64,000 bases of DNA from Solirubrobacterales bacterium (GTDB lineage Bacteria > Actinomycetota > Thermoleophilia > Solirubrobacterales > 70-9): assembly GCA_023958085.1 (NCBI GenBank), contig JAMLGI010000002.1:1-64000 (forward strand), written 5' to 3'. The notes under the pieces were generated by a model that ran no database searches, was not told the origin of the DNA, and saw nothing but the letters and a program-made list of their open reading frames with translations. Below, piece by piece: positions 42,640 through 51,755 of this stretch. The translations under genes and the position numbers were made by a program. Position 1 is the stretch's first letter, and every line of letters begins with the position of its first letter.

Positions 42640-42669
42640 TTGACTTGAGCCGACCGCTCCGGTTATTTT
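42640..42669 (+). promoter_or_regulatory. Promoter TTGACT-N18-TATTTT
   Basis: TTGACT (42640-42645) and TATTTT (42664-42669), spaced 18, upstream of the surface-protein gene at 42757. The 5' leader would be about 80 bases. Confidence 0.55.
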
Positions 42670-42756
42670 CGAGACTCTGGAATGACGGGGTCGGCTGAAC
42701 GGGCGGACAGCCACCGTTGTGCTTCTCAAACCACGATCCGGCCGGCAAGGGGAACA

Positions 42757-43533
42757 ATGTCGAGAGTCCGGAAGCATCTTTCGCCCGCCACCGTACTGGC
42801 CGCGATCGCGGTCTTTTTCGCGTTGGCCGGCGGGGCCTTCGCGCTGGGCAGGAACAGCGTCGGCACCAAACAGTTGAAGAAGAACGCGGTGACCACCTCG
42901 AAGATCAAGAAGGGCGCGGTCAACAACGCCAAGATCCGCAAGGGCGCGGTCTCCAATGCGAAGCTGGCAGCGAATTCGGTTTCGACCACCAAGATCAGGG
43001 ATGGAGCGGTGACCGGAGCGAAGGTGAAGGTCGAGACGCTCGGGCCGGTACCGAAGGTGCAGGGGCACAGCACCTTCCCCCAGACCAGGATTGTGGCGAC
43101 CGACGGGGCCGATCTGAATGCCGCCCGGACGGCCGCCCCGGAGGTGCCGCTCTTCACGGTCGGGCCGATAACGATCTACGCCAAGTGCTACACCAACACA
43201 GCCACAACCCGGACCTACGCCTCCTTCTTCATCAAGTCCACGGTGGACGGGGTGATCTTCGACTCCGACGAAGATGACCTGGCCGGCAATCCGTTTCTGA
43301 CCCCGGCAACCCCGGAGACCGACCGTCAGCTCATGTACACGTACGCAGATGCGAACTCGGCCGAGGTCTACTTCGAGCATTCCAATGAGACCGTGGCGAT
43401 GCTCCCCGACGGCAGCTCGTTCGAAGCGCGCCATTCACTGGCGGCCAAGAACGGGACCCTGCCCGGCGGAAACGGGCTCTACGGAGACGGCAACGTCTGC
43501 CTGGTCACCGGTGACCTGACCGAGTACCGCTAG
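42757..43533 (+). CDS. Secreted repeat protein (NSVGTKQLKK-type repeats)
   Basis: 258 residues from ATG 42757; an upstream in-frame ATG at 42682 would put the signal peptide too far inside. VLAAIAVFFALAGGAFALGR is the signal/anchor. Residues ~30-90 are about six short degenerate repeats (NSVGTKQLKK, NAVTTSKIKK, GAVNNAKIRK, GAVSNAKLAA, NSVSTTKIRD, GAVTGAKVKV), a beta-helix or fibre-like motif seen on many actinobacterial surface proteins. The C-terminal half (FTVGPITIYAKCYTNTATTR, CLVTGDLTEYR) is a beta-rich domain with two Cys. Function unknown. Confidence 0.72.
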   Translation: MSRVRKHLSPATVLAAIAVFFALAGGAFALGRNSVGTKQLKKNAVTTSKIKKGAVNNAKIRKGAVSNAKLAANSVSTTKIRDGAVTGAKVKVETLGPVPKVQGHSTFPQTRIVATDGADLNAARTAAPEVPLFTVGPITIYAKCYTNTATTRTYASFFIKSTVDGVIFDSDEDDLAGNPFLTPATPETDRQLMYTYADANSAEVYFEHSNETVAMLPDGSSFEARHSLAAKNGTLPGGNGLYGDGNVCLVTGDLTEYR

Positions 43534-43553
43534 AACCCGACGGCCCCAGTCAG

Positions 43554-43597
43554 TAGCGAAACAGTCTAAATCTGACCGGGTTTAGGCTGTTTCGCTA
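43554..43597 (+). terminator. 17-bp hairpin between two genes
   Basis: TAGCGAAACAGTCTAAA (43554-43570) and TTTAGGCTGTTTCGCTA (43581-43597) pair along 17 bp with one G-T wobble and a 10-base loop. It follows the surface-protein stop by about 20 bases and ends 10 bases before the next ATG. Confidence 0.7.
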
Positions 43598-43601
43598 TTC
43601 T
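43596..43601 (+). promoter_or_regulatory. -10 box TATTCT for leaderless DUF4395 mRNA
   Basis: TATTCT, then six bases (tgcttc), then ATG 43608. Its first two bases are the last two of the hairpin at 43554-43597, so terminator and promoter touch. Confidence 0.5.
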
Positions 43602-43607
43602 TGCTTC

Positions 43608-44090
43608 ATGAGCCAGATTTTCAGCTTTCCCAATCCGGTCAACGAGAAGGCCGCCCGCGTGGTTGCCGGCGGGGTCGTCCTGATCTCGCTGCTCGGCCTG
43701 GCTACCGGTTGGATGTGGCTGCTGGCGGTGCTCGCGGTCGGTTTCTGGCTGAGAGTCGCTTCCGGGCCCCGGTTCAGCCCGCTGGGACTGCTGGCCACCA
43801 AGGTGATCTCGCCCCGGCTCGGAGAACCGAAACGGGTTCCGGGTCCGCCGAAGCGCTTCGCCCAGACGATCGGTGCGGTCACCACCACCGTCGGGGCCAT
43901 TCTCGCGCTCGGTTTCGGACTGGATGCAGCCGGCTACGTGGTCTTCGGCATCATGGCCCTGTTCGCCGCGATGGAGTCAATCTTTGCCTTCTGCGTCGGC
44001 TGCCAGATCTTTGCCCTGCTGATGCGGGCCGGGATCATTCCCGGCGAGGTCTGCGAGGCCTGCGCCGACATCAGCCTGCGCCGGGCCTGA
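43608..44090 (+). CDS. DUF4395 membrane protein
   Basis: 160 residues. FPNPVNEKAARVVAGGVVLI begins with the conserved N-E-x-x-A-R start of DUF4395, followed by four hydrophobic helices. The conserved FAFCVGCQIFALLMRAGIIP with a CxxC follows, then CEACADI. In many actinobacteria DUF4395 genes lie near thioredoxin or rhodanese genes, so a thiol/sulfur role is plausible but unproven. Confidence 0.85.
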   Translation: MSQIFSFPNPVNEKAARVVAGGVVLISLLGLATGWMWLLAVLAVGFWLRVASGPRFSPLGLLATKVISPRLGEPKRVPGPPKRFAQTIGAVTTTVGAILALGFGLDAAGYVVFGIMALFAAMESIFAFCVGCQIFALLMRAGIIPGEVCEACADISLRRA

Positions 44091-44105
44091 TCCAGGCTCA
44101 CAGAC

Positions 44106-45056
44106 TCAGGGTTTCAGGGCAAGTTTTCGCCCGGGACTCTCGGCCTGTGAACGCCAGGCCCCGGCTGCTTCATCGAGTGGTCTGACCTCGGTTTCGAGCT
44201 TGAGGTTTCCGGTGGTGGCGTGTTCGCACATCAGCCGGAAGACCCGGGCCCGTTCCTCTTCCGGGGCCCAGAAGTTGCGGTGGCCGAGGATCGAGTAGTC
44301 GCCGCCGCGGAGAGTGCCGGCGGTGATATCCGCGGACTTCGCGGCCGAGTTGCCGACCTGGATCAGCCGACCGTGGGGCTTCATCGCCCGGATCGCGGCC
44401 ACGGCGGGCTTGCCCCAGAGCATGTCCAGCACCAGGTCCGCCCCTCCCCCGGTCGCCTTCTGAATGGCCGCGGTCAGGTCCGCTTCCTCGGTCGAGACGG
44501 CCTCGTCCGCGCCGAGATCGACCGCCAGCTCGAGTCCGGAACGGCTGCGGGCGACGGCGACCACCCGGCCCGCGCCCAACAGTCGGGCGGCCTGCACGGC
44601 CACCTGGCCGACCGCGCCGCTGGCCCCGAGGACGACCACCGTCTCACCGGGCCGGATGCCGCCTCGCCACTCGAGGCCGAGCCAGGCGGCGGTGCCGGCG
44701 ATGCCGAAACCGATCGCCTGTTCCGGGGAAGTGCCGTCAGGAAGCTCCACCCCGTGTCCGGCCGGGATCACGGCCCGCTCGGCCATCGACCCCGTGGGGA
44801 AGAGGACCTCGTCGAACCAGACGATCCGGCCGTCACCGGTTCGGGCGATCCCTTCGCGACCGGTCGTGTAGGGCAGCGGCGGGGCCCCGGCGTCGAACTT
44901 GCCGGAGGCGATCGCCAGATCAACCGGGTTGATCCCGGCGAGGATCACCTCGACCACGGCACCACCGTCGACCGGCTCGGGGGCCGGAATCGACTCGATC
45001 CGAGGCGGTTCACCGTACTCGCGGATCAGCGCTGCCCTGATCATCTCTTCGGCCAA
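44106..45056 (-). CDS. Zinc-less MDR (quinone oxidoreductase-like)
   Basis: 316 residues. LIREYGEPPRIESIPAPEPV, AGINPVDLAIASGKFDAG and the Rossmann VVLGASGAVGQVAVQAARLL are typical of QOR/zeta-crystallin proteins. The Cys ligands of alcohol dehydrogenases are absent, so it is a zinc-free NADPH reductase. The TTG start at 45056 is supported by GGGAG six bases upstream; an ATG four codons later has no such site. It follows uvrA by 81 bp on the same strand. Confidence 0.85.
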   Translation of the reverse strand: MAEEMIRAALIREYGEPPRIESIPAPEPVDGGAVVEVILAGINPVDLAIASGKFDAGAPPLPYTTGREGIARTGDGRIVWFDEVLFPTGSMAERAVIPAGHGVELPDGTSPEQAIGFGIAGTAAWLGLEWRGGIRPGETVVVLGASGAVGQVAVQAARLLGAGRVVAVARSRSGLELAVDLGADEAVSTEEADLTAAIQKATGGGADLVLDMLWGKPAVAAIRAMKPHGRLIQVGNSAAKSADITAGTLRGGDYSILGHRNFWAPEEERARVFRLMCEHATTGNLKLETEVRPLDEAAGAWRSQAESPGRKLALKP

Positions 45057-45137
45057 TTCAGGCTCCCTTCCGTCTGTCCTTGTTTTCGGATTGATTCGTC
45101 CGGGATCTGGTCGTCCGGTACCCGGATGCCAGCCGGA

Positions 45138-47984
45138 TCACGTGGCGGCCGGTTCCAGCGAGACCGGTTCAAGGATCTCCCTGAGGAATCGCCCGGTGTG
45201 TGAATCGTTGACTGCCGCAACCTCCTCGGGCGTCCCGGTCGCGACCACCCGGCCGCCGCCATCGCCGCCTTCCGGCCCGAGATCGATCACCTGGTCGGCG
45301 CTCTTGATCACGTCGAGGTCGTGTTCGATCACGACCACCGTGTTGCCGGCCTCGACCAGCCGGTCGAGCACCTCGAGCAACCGCCGGACGTCACCGAAGT
45401 GAAGGCCGGTGGTCGGCTCGTCGAGGATGTAGAGGGTGTTGCCGGTGGCGACCCGGGAGAGTTCGCTGGCCAGCTTGATCCGCTGGGCTTCGCCACCGGA
45501 AAGGGTGGTCGCCGGCTGACCCAGCCGAACGTAGCCGAGGCCTACGTCGTTCAGGGTTGCGAGGCGCCGGGACACCTTGGGGATCGCTTCGAAGAACTCG
45601 CAGGCCTCCTCGACCGACATCTCGAGCACGTCGGCGATCGACCTGCCCTTGAATCGCACTTCGAGCGTCTCCCGGTTGTAACGGCGACCGTGACACTGCT
45701 CGCAGGGTACGTACACGTCCGGCAGGAAGTGCATCTCGATCTTGATCTGGCCGTCGCCCTTGCAGACCTCGCAGCGTCCGCCCTTCACGTTGAAGCTGAA
45801 CCGGCCCGGCTTGTAGCCGCGGGCCCGCGCTTCCTGGGTGGCGGTGAAGAGCTGCCGGATGTGATCGAAGACCCCGGTGTAGGTGGCCGGATTGGACCGG
45901 GGCGTCCGCCCGATCGGGGACTGGTCGATGTTGATGATCTTGTCGATCTTTTCGATGCCGTCGATCCGGTCGTGCGGTCCGGGACGCAGCTTCGCCTTGT
46001 GCAGCCGGTTGGCGACCGCCGGGTAGAGGGTCTCGTTCACCAGGGTCGACTTGCCCGAACCGGAGACCCCGGTGACGCAGGTCAGGGTGCGCAGCGGAAA
46101 CTCGACCTCGATTCCCTGGAGATTGTGCTGACGGGCACCGTGAACGGTCAGGGTGTCGCTGAACTTCCGACGCTGGTCCGACACCGGTATCTGCTCGATT
46201 CCCGCGAGGTAACGCCCGGTCAGGGAGCCGGGGTCCGCCTCGACCTCCTGCGGGGTGCCCGCGGCGACCACCTCGCCCCCGTGTTCGCCCGCGCCGGGTC
46301 CGAGATCCACCAGGTAGTCGGCGGCCCGCATGGTCCCCTCGTCGTGTTCGACCACGATCACGGTGTTGCCGAGGTCCCGGAGCCGCTCCAGGGTGCCGAT
46401 CAGTTTTTCGTTGTCGCGCTGATGAAGACCGATCGAGGGTTCGTCCAGCACGTACATCACCCCGACCAGGCTGGAACCGATCTGGGTGGCCAGCCGGATC
46501 CGCTGGGCCTCCCCGCCGGAGAGGCTGCGGGCGGAACGGGCCAGGTTCAGGTAGCCGATCCCGACGTTGACCAGGAAGGAGAGCCGTTCGGCCACCTCCT
46601 TGACGATCAGTCGGGCGATCGCCCGTTCGGTCGGGTTCAGATCGAGGTCTTCCACCCAGTCCCGGGCGGCGGTCGCCGAGAGTTCCGTGAACTGGTGGAT
46701 CGAGAGTCCACCGACGGTCACCGCGAGACTGGTCGGCTTGAGCCTGGCGCCGTGGCAGGACGGGCAGGGCTGCTCCGCCATGTACTCCTCGATCCGTTCC
46801 CGGACCGCTTCGGACTCCGACTCCTCGTATCGGCGCTCGAGGTTGTTGAGCAGGCCCTCGTACTTGACCTGGTAGCTGCGGCTGCGACCGGCCCGGCTCT
46901 TGGTGCGGACGGTGTGCCTTTCCTCACCGGTGCCGTAGAGAAACACCTCGCGTTCGGCCTCGGTCAGTTCCTGCCAGGGAAGGTCGATGTCGATTCCGTA
47001 GGTCTTCGCGACCGCCTTGTTCAGCCGACGCCAGTAGCCGGAGTAGCCGGTTCGCCAGGGCTGGATTGCCCCGTCGGCGACCGAAAGGGTCGGGTCGGGC
47101 ACCACCAGGTCGGGGTCGATCACCCGCTTGAAGCCGAGCCCGGTACAGGCCGGACAGGCGCCGTGCGGCGCGTTGAAGGAGAAGATCCGGGGCTCCAGCT
47201 CCGGCATCGAGGTGCCACATTTCAGGCAGGCGAAGCTCTCGGAAAAGGTCATCCGTTCGCCGTCGATCACCTCGACCTCGACCAGCCCCTCGGCCAGCCC
47301 GGCGGCCGCCTCGACCGACTCCGAGAGCCGCCTCCTCAGATCTGCCTTCATGATCAGACGGTCGACCACCACCGAGATGTCGTGCTTGTACTTCTTGTCG
47401 AGGACGATCTCCTCGTCCAGCATCCGCATCTCACCGTCCACCTCGACCCGCGAGTAACCCTCGGCCCGCATCCGATCGAAAAGCTTGCCGTACTCGCCCT
47501 TGCGGCCCCGGACCACCGGAGCCAGCACCATGAACCGGCTGCCGTCATCCAGGGTCATCAACTGGTCGGTGATCTGCTCCTGGGTCTGGCCGGTGATCTC
47601 GGCCCCGCACTTCGGGCAGTGCGGCTTGCCGATCCGGGCCCAGAGCAGGCGCAGATAGTCGTAGATCTCGGTCACCGTGCCGACCGTCGAACGCGGGTTT
47701 CGGGAGGTGGTCTTCTGGTCGATCGAGATCGCCGGCGAGAGCCCCTCGATCGAGTCCACATCCGGCTTCTCCATCAGGCCGAGAAACTGGCGGGCGTAGG
47801 CGGAGAGCGACTCCACGTAGCGGCGCTGGCCCTCGGCGTAAATCGTGTCGAAGGCAAGGCTCGACTTGCCCGATCCGGAGAGTCCGGTGACCACGATCAT
47901 CGCGTCCCGGGGCAGGTCGAGATCGATTCCCTTGAGGTTGTGCTCCCGGGCACCGGTGATGACGATTCGCTGTGACCTGCTCAC
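45138..47984 (-). CDS. uvrA: Excinuclease ABC subunit A
   Basis: 948 residues, full length. [20 protein letters not shown] starts the first ATPase, with [12 protein letters not shown] near 33; the second P-loop is [10 protein letters not shown]. Zinc modules are visible (CLKCGTSM with [16 protein letters not shown] with CEQCHGRRY), and two LSGGEAQR signatures. It scans DNA with UvrB for damage in nucleotide excision repair. The GTG start is seven bases after TAGAAT. A perfect LexA-type box lies just upstream, so SOS control is expected. uvrB is about 4 kb away on the same strand. Confidence 0.97.
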   Translation of the reverse strand: MSRSQRIVITGAREHNLKGIDLDLPRDAMIVVTGLSGSGKSSLAFDTIYAEGQRRYVESLSAYARQFLGLMEKPDVDSIEGLSPAISIDQKTTSRNPRSTVGTVTEIYDYLRLLWARIGKPHCPKCGAEITGQTQEQITDQLMTLDDGSRFMVLAPVVRGRKGEYGKLFDRMRAEGYSRVEVDGEMRMLDEEIVLDKKYKHDISVVVDRLIMKADLRRRLSESVEAAAGLAEGLVEVEVIDGERMTFSESFACLKCGTSMPELEPRIFSFNAPHGACPACTGLGFKRVIDPDLVVPDPTLSVADGAIQPWRTGYSGYWRRLNKAVAKTYGIDIDLPWQELTEAEREVFLYGTGEERHTVRTKSRAGRSRSYQVKYEGLLNNLERRYEESESEAVRERIEEYMAEQPCPSCHGARLKPTSLAVTVGGLSIHQFTELSATAARDWVEDLDLNPTERAIARLIVKEVAERLSFLVNVGIGYLNLARSARSLSGGEAQRIRLATQIGSSLVGVMYVLDEPSIGLHQRDNEKLIGTLERLRDLGNTVIVVEHDEGTMRAADYLVDLGPGAGEHGGEVVAAGTPQEVEADPGSLTGRYLAGIEQIPVSDQRRKFSDTLTVHGARQHNLQGIEVEFPLRTLTCVTGVSGSGKSTLVNETLYPAVANRLHKAKLRPGPHDRIDGIEKIDKIINIDQSPIGRTPRSNPATYTGVFDHIRQLFTATQEARARGYKPGRFSFNVKGGRCEVCKGDGQIKIEMHFLPDVYVPCEQCHGRRYNRETLEVRFKGRSIADVLEMSVEEACEFFEAIPKVSRRLATLNDVGLGYVRLGQPATTLSGGEAQRIKLASELSRVATGNTLYILDEPTTGLHFGDVRRLLEVLDRLVEAGNTVVVIEHDLDVIKSADQVIDLGPEGGDGGGRVVATGTPEEVAAVNDSHTGRFLREILEPVSLEPAAT

Positions 47985-47991
47985 CCGGAGG

Positions 47992-47997
47992 ATTCTA
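47992..47997 (-). promoter_or_regulatory. -10 box TAGAAT for leaderless uvrA mRNA
   Basis: TAGAAT, then seven bases, then GTG 47984. Its expected -35 region overlaps the SOS box. Confidence 0.6.
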
Positions 47998-48011
47998 TTG
48001 AACCCTGCGCC

Positions 48012-48033
48012 GAAGCGAACAGACGTTCGCTTC
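48012..48033. promoter_or_regulatory. SOS (LexA) box between uvrA and the beta-helix gene
   Basis: GAAGCGAAC (48012-48020), spacer agac, GTTCGCTTC (48025-48033): a perfect 9-bp palindrome containing the actinobacterial/Gram-positive LexA core CGAAC-N4-GTTCG. It is 28 bases upstream of the uvrA start and about 45 from the divergent gene. Confidence 0.85.
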
Positions 48034-48065
48034 AGGGCGACGCATCCATTCCGGTTCCAGCGGGT

Positions 48066-48071
48066 TACATT
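48066..48071 (+). promoter_or_regulatory. -10 box TACATT for the beta-helix gene
   Basis: TACATT, then six bases, then GTG 48078. The ATG at 48075 lies only three bases from the box, so GTG is the better start. Confidence 0.45.
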
Positions 48072-48077
48072 TCCATG

Positions 48078-49493
48078 GTGCCCTCGGCGACCTTCAGAGC
48101 AACGCTGACTGCCGCAACGGTTGCGGTTGTGGCGCTACTCGGTGCCGGACCGGCTGCGGCGAAGACGCTCTGGGTTGATCCGTCGGGCGGCCGGGACGCC
48201 GGGCCCGGCACCCGGGCGAAGCCGCTGGCCACCCTGACCGAAGCCTGGAACCGTCTCCCCGCCGTACCCCGAAAACCGGCGAGGATTGAACTCAGGGCCG
48301 GCGATTATCGAGGCCGGACCCCGGTCTACTGGGAGCGCCAGCCCGGTCGGAACGGTTCACCGATCCTGATCCGCTCGGCCGACGGACGGGGCCGGGCCCG
48401 GCTGCCTGCGGTGAACCTGTTCGGGGTCTCGAATCTCGAGTTCCGCGGGGTCTCCTTCAGCGACGGAGGTGATGTGATCCACTGCGAACGGTGTAACGGG
48501 TTCACCCTGCGGGGAGTGACCGCCACCGGCCGTGACGCACAGGAGACGGTCAAGGTGAACCAGAGCCGCCGGGTGAGGATCTTCGGCAGCAGGATCGGCG
48601 GGGCCGGCGACAATGCGATCGATTTCGTTGCGGTGAACAGGGGCCGGATCAGGGGCAACGTGGTTTACGGAGCGGGCGACTGGTGCGCCTACGCCAAGGG
48701 CGGCTCGGTTGACATCAGGGTGACCGGCAACCTGTTCACCCGCTGCGGTACCGGCGGCTTCACGGCCGGTCAGGGCACCGGATTCCAGTTCATGACCAGG
48801 CCCTGGATCACCTACGAGGCAACCGGAGTGGTCATCCGGGGAAACACGGTCACCGAGACCGAGGGCGCCGCCTTCGCGGTGCAGGGCGGCTTCAACGTGC
48901 TGGTCGCGAACAACGTCGCCCGCCGGGTGGGTCGGCGCTCCCACGTGCTTGAGGCGCTTTACGGGAGCCGCAGCTGCGACGGGCGCCCCGGGGATCCCCT
49001 CCGATGGAAATGTGACCGCAACCTGTCCGAGCGGGGCTGGGGCACCACCGGGGTGAGCGACGGGACCAACGACGTCCGGATCCCGAACCGGCACGTCTAC
49101 TTCGTGTCCAACGTGGTCTACAACCCTGCCCCCTACCGTTCACGGTGGCAGCAGCTCGAGGTTCCCGGGCCGGTCGGCATCCAGCCGGGGACGAACGTGC
49201 CGGCCGGTGCCTCCGCGGCATCCGATCTCAGGTTCCTCGGCAATGTCGTCTGGAACGGACCCCACAACATGGCGCTCGGGGCCGACGGCTGCCGCCCCTC
49301 CAACCGGACCTGCAACGCAGGGCAGCTGCGTCGCCAGAACATGTTCAACCGCCGAAGGCCGGCGCTCCGCAAGCGAGGACGGCTGCTGCTGAAGTCGGGC
49401 TGGACCCGTGCCTGGCATCCGTACCGCATCCCTTCCGCGAGATGGTCCGATCTGCCAGCAGGATCCCGGCCCTGGACCACCTGGCCGAAGTAA
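48078..49493 (+). CDS. Secreted right-handed parallel beta-helix protein
   Basis: 471 residues from GTG 48078 (ATG one codon earlier is possible). [20 protein letters not shown] then AAAKTLW is a signal peptide. [20 protein letters not shown] begins a DUF1565-like beta-helix; repeated N-x-[VIL] coils follow ([60 protein letters not shown]). Such folds serve polysaccharide lyases or surface proteins; no lyase catalytic residues could be assigned. It is divergent from uvrA and shares the SOS-box region. Confidence 0.75.
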   Translation: MPSATFRATLTAATVAVVALLGAGPAAAKTLWVDPSGGRDAGPGTRAKPLATLTEAWNRLPAVPRKPARIELRAGDYRGRTPVYWERQPGRNGSPILIRSADGRGRARLPAVNLFGVSNLEFRGVSFSDGGDVIHCERCNGFTLRGVTATGRDAQETVKVNQSRRVRIFGSRIGGAGDNAIDFVAVNRGRIRGNVVYGAGDWCAYAKGGSVDIRVTGNLFTRCGTGGFTAGQGTGFQFMTRPWITYEATGVVIRGNTVTETEGAAFAVQGGFNVLVANNVARRVGRRSHVLEALYGSRSCDGRPGDPLRWKCDRNLSERGWGTTGVSDGTNDVRIPNRHVYFVSNVVYNPAPYRSRWQQLEVPGPVGIQPGTNVPAGASAASDLRFLGNVVWNGPHNMALGADGCRPSNRTCNAGQLRRQNMFNRRRPALRKRGRLLLKSGWTRAWHPYRIPSARWSDLPAGSRPWTTWPK

Positions 49494-49522
49494 ACCTGTA
49501 AACCCCGTGGTCTTTCGGAGAA

Positions 49523-50065
49523 TCAGCCCAGCCGGGTGAGGACGTCGTCCAGCAGGGTTTCGGTGTCACCCAGTCGGTACTCGGATTCGAGACGAGCCCG
49601 GATCGTCTCCCGATCGGCGCCCTCGAGGGCGAGCGCGCTCGCCGTCAACCGGGCGGCAACTTCCTGGTCGTCACGTGCTGGTCCGGCCGCCCCTTCCACC
49701 TCGGAACGGTTTTCGGGCTGCCGGGGTGGTTCCGACGGCTGGTGACCGGAACCGGCCGAACCAAACCGGGCTGCCGCGTGATGGCCGTCCTCCGGGAAGA
49801 CGCCATGGCGAGCCGCCCGACCACGGGGTGGTCCGGTGCGGGTGAACGGAACCGGGTGAGAGCCGGTTGCGGGCTCGTCCGGAGAGATCATCCCGATCCG
49901 GTGCCGCAGGGCCTCCCGCTCGACCTCGAGCGCGGCGATCATCGATTCCAGCGCGGCCACGTGGGCGGCGACCGCCGCAAGGTGAGCGCTCACCGAGGCG
50001 CGGTCGAACCCTGCTTCACCCTCGGCCGGGGGAAAATCATCACGAACAAGCTGCTCTCGCTCCAT
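49523..50065 (-). CDS. DivIVA-like coiled-coil protein
   Basis: 180 residues from ATG 50065, nine codons inside the open frame, selected because TACGCT lies six bases before it. DDFPPAEGEAGFDRASVSAH, then LAAVAAHVAALESMIAALE, resembles the DivIVA/Wag31 start (FP-x-x-x-x-GY-D-x-x-x-V-x-x-F/HL) and its coiled coil. The middle is low-complexity. The last 40 residues (LTASALALEGADRETIRARL, YRLGDTETLLDDVLTRLG) are helical. It is much shorter than true Wag31. A cell-pole or division role is only a guess. Confidence 0.5.
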   Translation of the reverse strand: MEREQLVRDDFPPAEGEAGFDRASVSAHLAAVAAHVAALESMIAALEVEREALRHRIGMISPDEPATGSHPVPFTRTGPPRGRAARHGVFPEDGHHAAARFGSAGSGHQPSEPPRQPENRSEVEGAAGPARDDQEVAARLTASALALEGADRETIRARLESEYRLGDTETLLDDVLTRLG

Positions 50066-50071
50066 GAACCC

Positions 50072-50077
50072 AGCGTA
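50072..50077 (-). promoter_or_regulatory. -10 box TACGCT for leaderless DivIVA-like mRNA
   Basis: TACGCT, then six bases (gggttc), then ATG 50065. Confidence 0.5.
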
Positions 50078-50144
50078 GCGAAGGCAGTTCACCGGGCCAT
50101 CGGACTGGCAGTCGCCCTGGGGTCATGTCGGTGATCGGCAGGGG

Positions 50145-51755
50145 TCAGCGCCAGTAGCCCCGGATCCAGCGTCCCTTGATCCAGCGCTTCTTGCCGGCAA
50201 CCCGCTTGATGTGACCTTTCACCCAGCGACCCTTCACCCAGGTCGGTCGGGCTGGCCGCATCACGATCTCGTGCCGACCTTTCGGCACCTTCACGTAGAT
50301 CCGGAAACCGCGGATCCCGACCCGGTCCGTCCTGAACGCCTTCGCGATCAGGGTCGGCCGTACCCTCCGGCCGTCGATGGTGACCCGGATCAGCGGCTGG
50401 GTCTGAAGCGTTTCTCCGCCGCGGTGTACGACCGTGCCCGACCAGAGCCGGGCGAGGCCGCCCCTGCCCCTGGCGACAGTCGTCAACCGACCGTCACTCA
50501 GTCCGGTCGAGACGATCCGTCCGGGGATCCGGTCGGCATGGGGCCGCGAAAGCATCTGGGCCCGCATCGAGTCGTCCCGCAGGCTGCCGTCCTCGTTGAC
50601 CGTTTGCCAGTTGTAAAAGCCGGCCTTCTGCTTCCACATCCAGAAAGCACTGCCGGTCCGGAACTCGTCCTGGAGATCGAGCTTCAGTGATCGCATCGAC
50701 TCGGCCTTCTCGTCGCTCCCCCCGCCCCACTCTCCGTCCACGAAGGGGGCGTCGTACTTCCCGGCTTCGCTGATCGCCGCCTCGTAGGAGGCCCGGAGGG
50801 CCTCCGGTCCGCCGTCATTGAAGGTGCCGGTGTAAATGTGCGGTGCGTAGACCAGGTTGCCGTCGCTGGAGAACTTTTCCGGCTTGCCGATGTCGAAATC
50901 CAGCGTGTCGCGCAGAATGTTCGGGCCGAACCAGATCATTCGCTTCTCGCCCGCCTTGCGCAGACCGTCGATCATCCGGTTGTTGAAGGGCCAGAGCTGC
51001 TGCCGTTCGAAGACCGGCGAACCGGCCGAACCCGCGGTCGGCTCGTTCATGATCTCCAGGCCGAGCAGCCCACTGTGGCCACGCAGGTAGCGGGACACCC
51101 TGACCATCGCTTCAAGGTAGTGCGTCTGGAGCGGCTTGCCGGCGATCACGTCGTTGTTCCAGAAATGGTCGTAGGCAGCGATCGAGCACGGTGAGGTGAA
51201 GAAGGCGCCGTAGGTGCATTCCTTTCCGTCCGTCTCGGTGGCCCAGTCGGGGGCACCATCTGCCTCGTCCGGTGGTCTCAGGTTCCGGTTGTAGCGATCC
51301 TGGTGGAAGTCGACCAGCACACTCAATCCCTCCGCCTCGGCCCAATTGACGATCTGTTCGATCTGCTTCAGGTAGGAAGCGGAGAACCGGTCGGGCTGCG
51401 GCTCGAGCAGGCTCCAGTTGATCGGCAGGCGCAGAAAGTTGAAACCGAGCGCCGCCATCTCGGCCAGGTCATCCCGGCGCAGCGGCACGGTCTGCTGGAA
51501 GTTGGCCGGGTACTCGACCAGCGAGTTGCTGTTGATGCCACGGAGCAACATCTCCCGGCCCTGAGCATCGGCGATGTATGCCCGCTCGCCCGACCGGGCG
51601 ACCTGGGGCGAGCCGGGCACGGCAGCCAAAGCCGTCGCCTGGAACATGAACATCATCGAGAGGACCGCCAGCGCCACGGTGGCGAGGATCGACCTGCTGC
51701 AGATAGTCACGCTTCTGAAACCGGCAGGAACCGGTCGAGTTGCAGTCTCAGGCAC
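50145..51755 (-). CDS. Secreted GH5 glycoside hydrolase (endoglycoceramidase-like)
   Basis: 536 residues. [20 protein letters not shown] is the signal peptide. [40 protein letters not shown] and [20 protein letters not shown] follow the GH5 TIM barrel. [13 protein letters not shown] holds the acid/base Glu, and [12 protein letters not shown] the probable nucleophile Glu. The strands resemble endoglycoceramidases, which cut glycan from glycolipids, but cellulase-like activity is equally possible. A beta-sandwich follows, then a cationic aromatic tail of repeated KGRW motifs. GTG start overlaps the uvrB stop by eight bases. Confidence 0.82.
   Translation of the reverse strand: MPETATRPVPAGFRSVTICSRSILATVALAVLSMMFMFQATALAAVPGSPQVARSGERAYIADAQGREMLLRGINSNSLVEYPANFQQTVPLRRDDLAEMAALGFNFLRLPINWSLLEPQPDRFSASYLKQIEQIVNWAEAEGLSVLVDFHQDRYNRNLRPPDEADGAPDWATETDGKECTYGAFFTSPCSIAAYDHFWNNDVIAGKPLQTHYLEAMVRVSRYLRGHSGLLGLEIMNEPTAGSAGSPVFERQQLWPFNNRMIDGLRKAGEKRMIWFGPNILRDTLDFDIGKPEKFSSDGNLVYAPHIYTGTFNDGGPEALRASYEAAISEAGKYDAPFVDGEWGGGSDEKAESMRSLKLDLQDEFRTGSAFWMWKQKAGFYNWQTVNEDGSLRDDSMRAQMLSRPHADRIPGRIVSTGLSDGRLTTVARGRGGLARLWSGTVVHRGGETLQTQPLIRVTIDGRRVRPTLIAKAFRTDRVGIRGFRIYVKVPKGRHEIVMRPARPTWVKGRWVKGHIKRVAGKKRWIKGRWIRGYWR

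Noticed and set aside
45321-47975. 884-codon open frame antisense to uvrA
   Set aside because: It mirrors the uvrA coding sequence; uvrA has all its functional motifs.
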